Assembly (NCBI GenBank): GCA_037039685.1
Contig: JAWNGF010000003.1
Location: forward strand, 620,001-684,000
Source of the DNA: Ceratobasidium sp. AG-K
Lineage: Eukaryota; Basidiomycota; Agaricomycetes; Cantharellales; Ceratobasidiaceae
Reading direction: 5' to 3'
Length of the DNA stretch: 64,000 nucleotides
A model generated the notes under the pieces. The model saw nothing but the letters and a program-made list of their open reading frames with translations. It was not told where the DNA came from and made no database searches. This document shows, one piece after another, positions 21,401-29,569 of the stretch (position 1 is the first letter of the stretch; each line of letters opens with the position of its first letter). The translations under genes were made by a program, and so were the position numbers.

Positions 21401-21933
21401 TCGATGGCACAGTCGTATGGGCGGTGATCTGGGATTCTCTTGAATTTTTCTTCACTGAAGACGTCGGCAAATTCCTTGAATTCCTCGGGCAGGTCGTCTA
21501 TTGAGGCCGTCCTTGCTTGAATGGCATCTGTCCGCCAGGATATGTGCTTTGTTTTCCAATCGATGACAGGGTTTGATTCTTCCAACCATTCCAATCCTAG
21601 GATAAGTTTAGTTTCTCCAGTGGGCATAGCGAAGAAGATTTGTTTGAAGGTTCTTCCCTCCACTTCCAGTTCCAGCTTTGCTTTGAAACGAATTTGGTGA
21701 GAGAGTTCTTTTCCCTGGATACCAATTACTCTTCTAGGAGTGGGGAGTTCTACGAGAGGAATGTTGTTGGACCGAGCCCACGAAATGTCCAGGAAATTCT
21801 TTGATGCTCCAGAATCGATGAGGGTTGGGATAGGTTCTGTGATTCCGGTAACGTTCGCGTAAACAATGGTAGATTCATTTGTCGCTCTAAAGTACATTGT
21901 TTCCGTTGCCGGTTTCTTGGTCTCTCCACACAC
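18019..21933 (-). CDS. pol: Element C pol polyprotein
   Basis: An open frame of 1304 codons after the gag stop, entered by -1 frameshift; the GTG at its edge is not a real start. Domains in order are aspartic protease (LIDSGASKNFLD, about residue 38), RT (DDRFPMPLMEDLL; VIVYIDDILVFSKN), RNase H (ETDASGVAMGAIL; YTDHRNLQFW), integrase zinc domain (HHDSKIAGHQG; CETCQRTKG), integrase core (VVVDRFSRMAHF, ISDRGTTFNS, GITERINQW), and a chromodomain (EEYEVEKILDW, RVRWKGYG). All three histone-binding aromatics of the chromodomain are present. The first integrase Asp reads Asn (AFNFVVKLP, codon 19602-19600), where B has Asp. The last 150 residues are Ser/Thr/Pro-rich and overlap ORF3. Confidence 0.95.
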   Translation of the reverse strand: MCGETKKPATETMYFRATNESTIVYANVTGITEPIPTLIDSGASKNFLDISWARSNNIPLVELPTPRRVIGIQGKELSHQIRFKAKLELEVEGRTFKQIFFAMPTGETKLILGLEWLEESNPVIDWKTKHISWRTDAIQARTASIDDLPEEFKEFADVFSEEKFKRIPDHRPYDCAIDFKEGAELPKPARPIPLSPAESIALREYLDEEMAAGKIRPSKSPIASPCFFVKKPIDPKNPGAVRQLRLVQDLRGVNAITKDDRFPMPLMEDLLDKIKDAKIFSKIDLRMGFNNIRIKEGDEWKTAFRTKEGLFEYVVMPFGLKNAPAIFQRYMNHIFHDLIDVCVIVYIDDILVFSKNRSQHTVDVRKVLKILLEENLFAKLPKCEFFVTKLVYTGLGISDSGISMEEEKVRAIKEWKEPRTLKQVQAFLGFANFYRRFVPNFSRLAKPLTSLTRKENKWEWGSDQQEAFEALKMEISKEPTLRHPNPDKPFCLETDASGVAMGAILSQRQEDGYLHPIAFLSKSFNEAQLNYDVHDKELMAIIESLTHWRLHLEGTKEPITIYTDHRNLQFWKEARTFNRRHARWHQLLASYNFDIIYRPGVLSSKPDLLSRRSDHEDIPTPKQVMISAKRFKGFMGQVDTNIIETIKEAQETDEGLARIKEICKSREALPKTLQHSTKDYDFKEGLLWFKGRIYVPEDKEARLAVMRVHHDSKIAGHQGQARTLELISRRYFWPGMKQSINRYVESCETCQRTKGSKSIVPIKPLEIPKGPWEDIAFNFVVKLPKSRGSDSILVVVDRFSRMAHFIPCRESHTASDLANLFITNVWKLHGFPKSTISDRGTTFNSKLMKAVYEKIGTSPGFSTAYHPQTDGITERINQWMEGWLRLFVNYRQDDWADSLPIAEFSYNLQKHRVTNNSPFEIVYGREPLWNISTEESTVPEANNITGKWRKIRDEAIASMESQRLPEEVPKNEYQEGDLVWLLGKNIQTKRPSKKLDNKKHGPFVVKRQIGSHAYELDLPATMRVHPVFHIDLLSPYKGDTEFNRNQPRPPPIITKEGEEEYEVEKILDWKETKDGLFYRVRWKGYGSEEDTEQRAEDFGHLSRIIKDLLRRHPEAPTPSNYVPGKIKGRRGETSNDICKTCNYSNLRSSLNSLNLFCTPKCLPSAVPPSPTTLSASSKDLLSPRQGSSTPGPHSTFLKGPNKAREGCTLGRQTTSCTRTWESSNGLERSGRHACNSYGRIYSSAEGAPLSKSPRSSSSPPTCSGWLNGDKREHTRVNGYPGTTEGSQRFGLDGTMLGTPTTRRT

Positions 21934-21935
21934 AG

Positions 21936-23936
21936 TTAGAGGGAGACCCCTTCTTTTCCCGAGTCTTCTACGATTGCTGCCTCCCTTCCTTTAACACTAG
22001 GTTCCGTCGTTATCCATTCCTTGGATGGGCATTTGAATGAACGGTGTCCTTCCTGTCCGCACTTCAGGCAGCGGTTGGTTGCTATCCTTGCTTTGTATAT
22101 TTCGTCAGGCAGCCGTTTTGTAGAGGATTGTCCACTGGCAGTTGGTTGGGCGGCCTTCTTCCCTGTTGACGTCTTGATTTGTTGCAGTTTCTGGTCAATA
22201 GAGATTGCGATTGAGATCCACCGGTCAAGGGAAAGTTCTCGTTCTGTCCCGTCTTCATTGATCAGGGTCAGTTCGAAGCGAGCTAGTTCAGTTTTGACTT
22301 CTGATTTTAATCCTTCCTTGAACTGGTTGATCAGAGCTTCTTGTCCCCAGTTTACGTCTACCAGAAGATATCGGAACTCCGAAGCATAGTTTGCTACAGA
22401 GTTGTTTTGTTTGCATTTTCGGATATCTGCTTTGGCCTTGGATTTTTTGTTTGGGTCGCTGAACTGTTCCATGAAGTGTGCCTTGAAGCTTTCCCATGAG
22501 GCAAGGTTTTGGTTATTTTCCCTTTGGTTGAGCGATCGTAAGAGAACTTGTGCCCAGTGAGTGGCAGCCTTGTTCTCGGATTTGAAGTTTGCTAGGGCCT
22601 CGCGAATCCTTTCCTCATTGGAAGCATATTGATCGCCTAGTCGCACGAAGTAGCTTTCCATTTGTGTGATAAACATTTCAGCACCCTCCCCTTTCTTTCC
22701 GTCAAAGGCTTCTGGGCGGGTTACTTTGGGACGTCGTGGACTGCTACTGATGTTTGGATTCTCGGTCAGCCGTTGGATTCTTAATTCTAATTCGTCGATC
22801 CTGGTAGATTCCGCGTCTGGATGTGGTGGAGAATTTGATCGCCTAGAAGGGATCCCGTGCAGGGAGGTTTCGTCAATTTCTTCTCGCATATTGTTGATAG
22901 CTTCTTGAACTTCCGTGATTTTGGTAGTGAAGGAGGCTCCTTCTTGTCGTAAGTTTTCCAGTCCTTGAGTTACTGCTTCGTTCCATTGAAGTTGCCCCTG
23001 TCTGGTAGTGTTAAGTTCTTCGTGTACATTGTTCACTAGTCCTTGAGTGTTGGCAACCTCATTTCGAAGGCGTGTTACATCTTGTCCGACTAGAAAGGAA
23101 TTGTGTTCGCCATTTCTTGCCGAGTTCAGAATGTCTGTTAGGGTGCCTTGTAGGGTGTTGATGGAGTCGTTAAAGATTTGTTGGTTGTTCGCTAGGACTT
23201 GTGTGGCTTGTTCTAGGCCACTAAGCCTTCGATCCATGGTGACCCTCATTCCATCTATAACCCTAATGGTGGCGTTGTGTCTTCCTTCTAGAAGGTCGTT
23301 CAGGTCGTCTAAATTACTGATTAAAGTTCTGCCGCTGGCACTGGAACTTGAACTTGAGCTTCCCGGGTCATCGGCGCCTTGTGGTACTGAGACCGACTGC
23401 CCGGAGTAACCCTGTGGGACATAGGGTGGTGCCGGAATCGCCGGTGTGACTGGCTGGGAAGCCATTGGGATTGGTCCTGCGTTGGTGATGGTTCCTCCAA
23501 TTTGAGGGATTGTAGGTACATTGGGGATGTGTGGTGTAGGAGGAGGTCTAATGGGGACAAGCGACATGCCCCCATGAGCTTCAGGCTGGGGAGAAAAAAA
23601 CTGCCTCCTAGTCCCTAGTGGCCACAAGGGACGTGATGGCCCTGGACTTCCAGTTGAAATGCGAATTACAGCTGGGGTGGGGTCATTTGTGAGATCTCCT
23701 GGTTCTCTATTCGTGATGGTAGGTTCCTCCTCTTGTACTATTGTCATGTCAGAGATGCCGAAGGCTCCTGGCATTGAAGATTGGCTCTGAGAGCGTGATC
23801 GGGCGGGACCTCCCGCTTGAGTCTGTGCGATGTCTTGCTCATTCAATGATCCAGTAGGCCTTGCTGCCCGACTGGGTCCTCTTCGTGTTGATCTAGTGGA
23901 CGAGGGACGTGACCCTCCGTCTTCTTGAATAGACAT
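21936..23936 (-). CDS. gag: Element C Gag polyprotein
   Basis: A 666-residue Gag, intact. It has a disordered N-terminus, coiled heptads (NNQQIFNDSINTLQGTLTDI), the Gag core (KVTRPEAFDGKKGEGAEMF) and a CCHC knuckle (CLKCGQEGHRSFKC). The ATG lies 31 nt inside the LTR and begins MSIQEDGGSRPSS. The stop TAA is followed by pol in the -1 frame. It is very similar to the Gag proteins of A and B, with most variation in the first 220 residues. Confidence 0.93.
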   Translation of the reverse strand: MSIQEDGGSRPSSTRSTRRGPSRAARPTGSLNEQDIAQTQAGGPARSRSQSQSSMPGAFGISDMTIVQEEEPTITNREPGDLTNDPTPAVIRISTGSPGPSRPLWPLGTRRQFFSPQPEAHGGMSLVPIRPPPTPHIPNVPTIPQIGGTITNAGPIPMASQPVTPAIPAPPYVPQGYSGQSVSVPQGADDPGSSSSSSSASGRTLISNLDDLNDLLEGRHNATIRVIDGMRVTMDRRLSGLEQATQVLANNQQIFNDSINTLQGTLTDILNSARNGEHNSFLVGQDVTRLRNEVANTQGLVNNVHEELNTTRQGQLQWNEAVTQGLENLRQEGASFTTKITEVQEAINNMREEIDETSLHGIPSRRSNSPPHPDAESTRIDELELRIQRLTENPNISSSPRRPKVTRPEAFDGKKGEGAEMFITQMESYFVRLGDQYASNEERIREALANFKSENKAATHWAQVLLRSLNQRENNQNLASWESFKAHFMEQFSDPNKKSKAKADIRKCKQNNSVANYASEFRYLLVDVNWGQEALINQFKEGLKSEVKTELARFELTLINEDGTERELSLDRWISIAISIDQKLQQIKTSTGKKAAQPTASGQSSTKRLPDEIYKARIATNRCLKCGQEGHRSFKCPSKEWITTEPSVKGREAAIVEDSGKEGVSL
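21954..21960 (-). promoter_or_regulatory. Programmed -1 frameshift site, gag/pol of element C
   Basis: The minus strand reads GGGAAAA in gag phase G-GGA-AAA, followed by a 5-nt spacer and the GGTCTC/GAGACC pairing. Both gag and pol are fully open here, so this is the best copy for judging the mechanism. Confidence 0.72.
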
Positions 23937-23952
23937 GTTTGTATGTTTGTTA

Positions 23953-23964
23953 AGCTTGTTTTGT
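23953..23964 (-). other. Primer-binding site of element C (probable self-priming)
   Basis: The minus strand reads ACAAAACAAGCT, two nt inside the 5' LTR. It is exactly complementary to AGCTTGTTTTGT in the R region of the 5' LTR (24139-24128). No tRNA 3' end match starting TGG is seen. Confidence 0.62.
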
Positions 23965-23966
23965 AA

Positions 23967-24423
23967 TGTCGTAAGCTTCTTCTTAGTGGCTATGAGACAA
24001 GCCGCGATGGAGAGTGGACGGCACTAAGACCTAAGTGACCTCTTTGAACCGCAACACACTTAAGTGTCTGTAGGCTCTTGAGGGTAGGGGTGGTTCAAAG
24101 TGTCACTCAAAGGGGATGTTTGACGAGACAAAACAAGCTGGGGTTTCCAGGCTTGTTGGTCCTCTATATATATTCGAGACGTGGCCGAGTCATACAGAAC
24201 GCAGCCACATGAGTCACAGCAGTCAACCAGTCAGGAGTGTCCAAGTGAGTCATGCTGTATGAACAGACATGACTCGTACAAAGCACAGCCGCGTTACACA
24301 ATGTAACAGAAAAACCACAAGAAGGTGGCAACGCGGCAAACGGAAACGGGGAACGTAACACAAGAGGGAAGACGGGCGGGCGCGACAACAGGCGAGTCCA
24401 ATGGAGTGAGCTAGCTCACGACA
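23967..24423 (-). repeat. 5' LTR of element C (457 bp)
   Basis: TGTCGT...ACGACA ends. It contains a TATA-like run (minus strand, near 24171-24164) about 33 nt before the R-region motif AGCTTGTTTTGT. The right flank is the CCAAA duplicate at 24424-24428. Confidence 0.95.
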
Positions 24424-25752
24424 CCAAAGTCCAGAGGGTCAGACAGCATCATGGTAGTGGTGGACCGGTTCTCAAGAATGGCGCATTTCATACCCTGCAA
24501 AGAATCCCACACGGCAGGCGAGCTGGCAAATCTTTTTATCACAAATGTTTGGAAACTACATGGCTTTCCAAAAAGCACAATCTCAGACCGAGGGACTACT
24601 TTCAATTCTAAACTTATGAAGGCCGTTTACGAGAGAATTGGAACCAGCCCAAGCTTCAGCACTGCCTACCACCCCCAGACAGATGGAGTGACAGAGAGAA
24701 TCAACCAATGGATGGAAGGCTGGCTACGTTCCTTTGTCAACTACCGGCAAGATGATTGGGCGGACTTGTTACCAATTGCAGAATTCAGTTAAAATCTGCA
24801 GAAGCACCATATAACAGGTAGTTCCCCTTTTGCAATAGTCTACGGCAGGGAACCATTGTGGAACATCTTGTCAGAAGAAACAACGGTTCCCAAAGCAAAC
24901 ACCATTACGGAAAAATGGCGTAGCATCCACGACAAAGCTATTGCATCAATGGAAAACCAAAGGCTCCCAGAGGAAGAACCAAAAAACAAGTACCAGGAAG
25001 GAGATCTAGTATGGCTGTTGGGAAGAAACATCCAAACAAAAAGACCCTCAAAGAAACTGGATAACAAGAAGCATGGACCATTTGTTGTGAAGCGGAAGAT
25101 AGGATCACACGCTTATGAGCTCACTCTGCCAGCAACAATGAGGGTGAACCCTATTTTCCACATCAACTTGCTCAGCCCTTACATAGAAGACACAGAGTTC
25201 AAGCAAAACCAACCCCAACCACCGCCAATAATTACTGAAGAAGGAGAAGAAGAATATGAAGTAGAAAAAATTTTGGACTGGAAGGAGACAAAGGATGGTC
25301 TTTTTTACAGGGTCAGATGGAAGGGTTATGGAAGTGAAGAAGACACAGAACAAAGGGCGGAAGATTTTGGTCACCTTTTGAAGATCATCAAGGACCTTCT
25401 ACGCCAACACCCTGAGGCTCCCACGCCATCTAACTATGTTCCAGGAAAGATAAAAGGCAGAGGGGGCGCAACTGGTAGTGGTATCTGCAAAACTTGCTAC
25501 TACTCCAAAAAACACTTCCAACTCAACGCTCTAAATCTCTTCTGCGCTCCACAATGCCTGCCGTTACCTGTGCCACCATCTCAAACAACCTCGTCCGCGT
25601 CCTCAAGGGACCCGCCTTTGCCACTGCGAGGATCCTCGACACTGGAGCCGCCCTCTACATTTTCAAGAGGTTGCAGCAGAGCTCTGGGAGAATGCACTTC
25701 AGGGCGTCGGACGACGTCCTACACTCAGACCTGGGAGAATTCCAGTGGGTAG
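24424..25752 (+). pseudogene. pol: Element D pol, 3' part (integrase core and chromodomain)
   Basis: Continues the D integrase after the insertion of element C. The integrase core is recognisable (VVVDRFSRMAHFIPC, ISDRGTTFNS, GVTERINQW). A TAA at 24790-24792 replaces the Tyr of AEFSYNLQKH. After that the frame is open through the chromodomain (EEYEVEKILDW, RVRWKGYG) and a Ser/Thr-rich tail that overlaps ORF3, ending at 25752. Confidence 0.9.
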
Positions 25753-26318
25753 GGAAAAAATGGCTGACACGCATGCAACTCCTACAAAAGGACATCTTTG
25801 TTTGTCAAGGATGCGCTGCGTTCCAGGTCTTGGAGGTTGTCCTCCTCTCCACCCATATGCTCAGACTCGTCGAATGGGGACAAGAAGGGGCATACTTGAG
25901 CAAATGGGTACCAGGGTACAACAGGAGACAACCAACACTCCGACCTAGGTGGAACAATGCATGGGACGCCAACTACGAAAGGGACTTGAGCGACTGGAAG
26001 ATGGAAAGGGGAAGATACCAGAAGGAAAAGTTTGAGTGGGCTCCAAACTGGTGGAAGTGGGAGGACGCAGATGTGTCAGCATGGAAGGAAGCAGAGCCAG
26101 ACGTGCGACAATGGGACAAGGATTTTGTGGAGGCTCAGAAGAGGGTCATGGACTGGTCCAAGGCCAACCGGACAAAGGAGGAGACATGGGAGGAATGGGA
26201 AAAGTTCTTGGGCAAACCAGGTAACACTGTGTTCAACCCAATTGACTTGACCATCGAAGAGGATGAGGGGCTGGAAGAATACATGCTTGCGAAAAGCAAG
26301 GATTGCAAGATCCAGTAG
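25494..26318 (+). CDS. Element D ORF3, uncharacterised terminal protein, still open
   Basis: A 274-residue open frame in -1 phase to pol, starting upstream of the conserved MPAV Met. It is collinear with the ORF3 of element C over about 254 residues (LVRVLKGPAFATARIL, LGEFQWVGKKW, IFVCQGCAAFQVLEVVLL, the Trp/Glu-rich half and the acidic end). It has no stop, although D gag and pol carry at least seven. Substitutions such as CRGC to CQGC and KKWPTR to KKWLTR fit CpG decay. The function is unknown, with no recognised domain. Confidence 0.65.
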   Translation: MLLLQKTLPTQRSKSLLRSTMPAVTCATISNNLVRVLKGPAFATARILDTGAALYIFKRLQQSSGRMHFRASDDVLHSDLGEFQWVGKKWLTRMQLLQKDIFVCQGCAAFQVLEVVLLSTHMLRLVEWGQEGAYLSKWVPGYNRRQPTLRPRWNNAWDANYERDLSDWKMERGRYQKEKFEWAPNWWKWEDADVSAWKEAEPDVRQWDKDFVEAQKRVMDWSKANRTKEETWEEWEKFLGKPGNTVFNPIDLTIEEDEGLEEYMLAKSKDCKIQ

Positions 26319-26360
26319 AGCCCATCCAGGTCCCCTAGATGGACTCTTAGGGGGGAGTAA

Positions 26361-26816
26361 TGTTGTGAGCTAGCTCCCTCCATTGGACTTGCCTGTTGTC
26401 TCGCCCGCCTGTGTTCTCCTTTGCGTTGTGATTCTGTTTCTGTTTGCCGCGTTGCCACCTTCTTGTGGTTGTTTCTGTTACACTGTGTAACGCGGCTGTG
26501 CTTTGTACGAGTCATGTCTGTTCATACAGCATGACTCACATGGACACTCCTGATTGGCTGTTATGTGTGACTCGTGTGGCTGCGCCTTGTATGACTCAGC
26601 CACTTCTTGAATATATATAGAGGACCAACAAGCCTGGTAACCCCAGCTTGTTTTGTCTCATCAAACATTCCCTCTGAGTGACACTTTGAACCACCCCTAC
26701 CCTCAAGAGCCTACAGACACTTAAGTGTGTTGCGGTTCAAGAGGTCACTTAGGTCTTAGTGCCATCCACTCTCCATCGCGGCTTGTCTCATAGCCACCAA
26801 GAAGAAGCTTACAACA
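26361..26816 (+). repeat. 3' LTR of element D (456 bp)
   Basis: It begins TGTTGTGAGC after the polypurine tract and ends CTTACAACA. It is a diverged relative of the A-C LTRs, in the opposite orientation. It includes TATATATAGAGG and, 33 nt on, AGCTTGTTTTGT. The right edge lies inside a WD40 repeat relic. Confidence 0.9.
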
Positions 26817-27703
26817 TACTGGCAACACTGTTGCTGGTCTGTTTGGAGGACATGCAGGTCATGTCAGATCAGTTGCATTCTCCTGTGACAGTGAGCACAT
26901 TGTCTCTGGCTCCAGTGACACAACCATCCAAGTATGGGATGCACATACTGGCAACATTGTCACTGGCCCATTTGTAAGGCATACAGGTTATGTCAAATCG
27001 GTTGCATACTCTCCTGACAGTGAGCATATTGTCTCTGGCTCTAACAATAAAACCATCCAAGTGTGGGGTGCACATACTGGCAACATCATTGCCAGCCCAT
27101 TTAAGGGGCATACAGATTGGGTCAACTTGGTTGCATACTCCCCCAATGGCAAGCATATTGTCTCTGGCTCAACAATAAAACTATCCAAGTGTGGGATGCA
27201 CATAATGGCAATGTTGTTGCTGGCCCATTTGAGGGGCATAAGGATTGGGTCACCTCAGTTGTGTTCTCCCCTGAAGGCAGGCACATCATCTCTGGCTCTG
27301 ACAATAAAACCATCTGAGTGTGGGATACACATACTGGCAGTGTCTCTGGTCTGTTTGAAGGGCACGCTCATGAGGTCCATTCAGTTGCCTTCTCTCCTGA
27401 TGGCACATGTATTATCTCCTGCTCTGGTTCCACCTTATCAAGCAATGCATGTTTTTGGATTTGTGGTCTTAAAGTTAATCCACTGTACAAGCCACCAGCC
27501 ATGCTTATTGACACTTGGTCATTCCAACCAGATGGCTGGATCCTTGTCAATGGTCTCCTCCCTTTTTTGGTGTGCACTGGACCTTCATGAATATGTTCCG
27601 CAAGCCTGAGAGTACCTGGTAATTGGTTGTCATGGTTCATTAGCAATCAACTACCAAAACCTTGCGCAAGGCGACAACTGGGCTCAATGTTATATTTCTA
27701 ATT
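26817..27703 (+). pseudogene. Relic of a NACHT-WD40 gene (C-terminal WD40 part)
   Basis: Degenerate WD40 units are readable in shifting frames (HIVSGSSDTTIQVWDAHTGN, SVAYSPDSEHIVSGSNNKTI, HTDWVNLVAYSPNGKHIVSGS). Near the end is the tail shared with the intact genes at 31085 and 39858 (DTWSFQPDGWILVN; later GDNWAQCYIS followed by TAA at about 27703). Frameshifts and stops interrupt it several times. The upstream part is replaced by the 3' LTR of element D, so D probably inserted into this gene. The unit order and the downstream relic of a membrane-protein gene match units 2 and 3 of the repeated block. Confidence 0.82.
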
Positions 27704-28366
27704 AATTTAGTTTTGGGTCTTGTTCCCCATAACCATGTTACTTTGCATTAGGTGTAAAGGCAGAAGAATGCATTTTGAATGGACATTGTGGGCAGTTCAT
27801 AGTTGATATTTGTTGAAATCAAAAACAAAATGAATGGATGTAACCATATCAGGTAGCGGGTGGTTCAAGCTAATGTAAGGGTGCATATATGCAGATCATT
27901 TCCAGGGTGAGCAAGGATGTCGCCTCACAGATATTGCCAACTATCTATAGCTAAGTCTGTCCAGCGGTGTTGACATTAGTAAGTTTGTTGTATTTGTAGC
28001 ATCCCCTGCAAGGTTGTTGCCTGGCAAACATCAACCCCAGGCTAATCAAAAAACCTACTAGGTTTTAGCATACAGTTTCTACAGCATGGTGCGAGTTTCA
28101 GAAGATGGAATGTTGCACTCCAGCGCATTGAATTGGAGACCAATGGATGTAGGATAGGAGTTTGAGGGACCCTCACTCTATTCAACCTTCACTATGCTGG
28201 GTCTGGTCACATATATCATATTGCCTGGTTACTTGGGCAGACAGTATTATTTGTCGCCAGTCATTAGTTACTTACATCTTTACTATAATACTTTCTTTTG
28301 TTGACAATAATAGACCATACTTTTCATGCCCAGCCAACGCCTAGTTACTATGAAAGCACTTGCAAG
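27704..28366. other. Gene-free AT-rich stretch after the WD40 relic
   Basis: No convincing ORF, repeat or RNA gene is seen. By position it corresponds to the roughly 500-bp region downstream of the intact NACHT-WD40 genes, but I see little clear similarity. Confidence 0.4.
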
Positions 28367-29494
28367 CCATCTGGGAACCTGTAAATACCTAGACAGGGAT
28401 ATATATCACTAGCTAGCATATATAGGTCACCTAGCTGAAATGGAAAGGTCCTGTGTTTATAGCAGTGTGTAGCACCAACTGTGGTGAGCTGAGTGTATCT
28501 GGTGTCACATACCCCCAGCTAGCATGCTATAATGGCTATCTTGTGCTAGATTGCTGCTAGCTAGTGCTATATGATGCTAGCTGGTGCTAGCTGGTGCTAG
28601 GTACTGCTCTGGTCTGGGGGGACAAATATGGTAATGGACAGAACAACTTTGGACATGACTAAGCACTGACTAAGCAGTGGCTGTGCAAGTTTACAAGGGG
28701 AAATGGTGTTAAACATCAAGGACATCAATTTGGATTCTAATTGATTGTTGCATCAAATTAGTCCATATTAGGTAATGTTTCATCAAAAAAACTCGGCTGT
28801 GGGAAAGTATTTCACCTTTTTTGCAATCATTTCTGGTCCAAATAAGGTTTGAGTGGTTGATCCATAATGAAAAAGATCAGGAGCATCTGCTGACCAAATT
28901 TAGCATAATTGGAAATTCCTCAACTGGAAAATGATTTAGCCAATCTGAGAGTGCTCCACATGACTTTGAGATCAAGTCCCTTTGACCCCCTTGGACTGCT
29001 CAATTGTCCCTGTTCCCCACCCCCCTGCATCACCCCCTTGACTCACCTGGGGGTATTTTGTAGCATTTAGCCACATTGGTGCACAGGGGACAGAGAACTG
29101 ATGGCTGGTTCAAAAGTATGATCAAAATTGCCAATGTGACTAAGCATTTGAAACATATTTCATTTGGCAAATTTGTACAGCCACTGCTTAGTCAGTGCTT
29201 AGTCATGTCCAAAGTTGTTCTGTCCATTACCATATTTGTCCCCCCAGACCAGAGCAGTACCTAGCACCAGCTAGCACCAGCTAGCATCATATAGCACTAG
29301 CTAGCAGCAATCTAGCACAAGATAGCCATTATAGCATGCTAGCTGGGGGTATGTGACACCAGATACACTCAGCTCACCACAGTTGGTGCTACACACTGCT
29401 ATAAACACAGGACCTTTCCATTTCAGCTAGGTGACCTATATATGCTAGCTAGTGATATATATCCCTGTCTAGGTATTTACAGGTTTTCAGATGG
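28367..29494. mobile_element. Fold-back (MITE-like) element with about 325-bp inverted arms
   Basis: The left arm 28367-28691 and right arm 29170-29494 are inverted copies. From AACCTGTAAATACC inward to GCAGTGGCTGT they are perfect over about 308 bp. The outermost few bases differ (GGG against AAA). The arms contain repeated GCTAG/AGCTGG motifs. The 478-bp centre is AT-rich with no real ORF. I see no clear target duplication, so the superfamily is unassigned. It lies between the WD40 relic and the membrane-gene relic. Confidence 0.85.
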
Positions 29495-29569
29495 TGAGTC
29501 ATCATCTCCTGATCCAGCCTGTCATCCTCAAGGGCAAGATTGGTTGCATTTATCACAGTAATATAGGAA

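Larger units (their letters stand above)
17192..24423 (-). mobile_element. Ty3/gypsy element C, complete and recent (7232 bp)
   Basis: A full-length minus-strand element with two 457-bp LTRs, gag, pol and ORF3 all open, a polypurine tract and a perfect CCAAA duplication. The LTRs differ at one base (G near 17621, A at 24390), so the insertion is recent. It lies inside the integrase codons of element D, in the opposite orientation. The first catalytic Asp of integrase is Asn, so it may no longer integrate with its own enzyme. Confidence 0.95.
13031..26816 (+). mobile_element. Ty3/gypsy element D, decayed and interrupted by element C
   Basis: A plus-strand copy of the A-C family. Its gag begins at about codon 60, so the 5' LTR and gag start are missing from this side. 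Pol runs to 17191, is interrupted by element C, and resumes at 24424. The pol frame rejoins across the duplicated CCAAA, giving the VVKLP-K motif expected there. ORF3, the polypurine tract (26347-26360) and the 3' LTR (26361-26816) follow. Many stops and catalytic substitutions match CG to TG or CA changes. The 3' LTR abuts a WD40 relic, the probable target gene. Confidence 0.85.
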
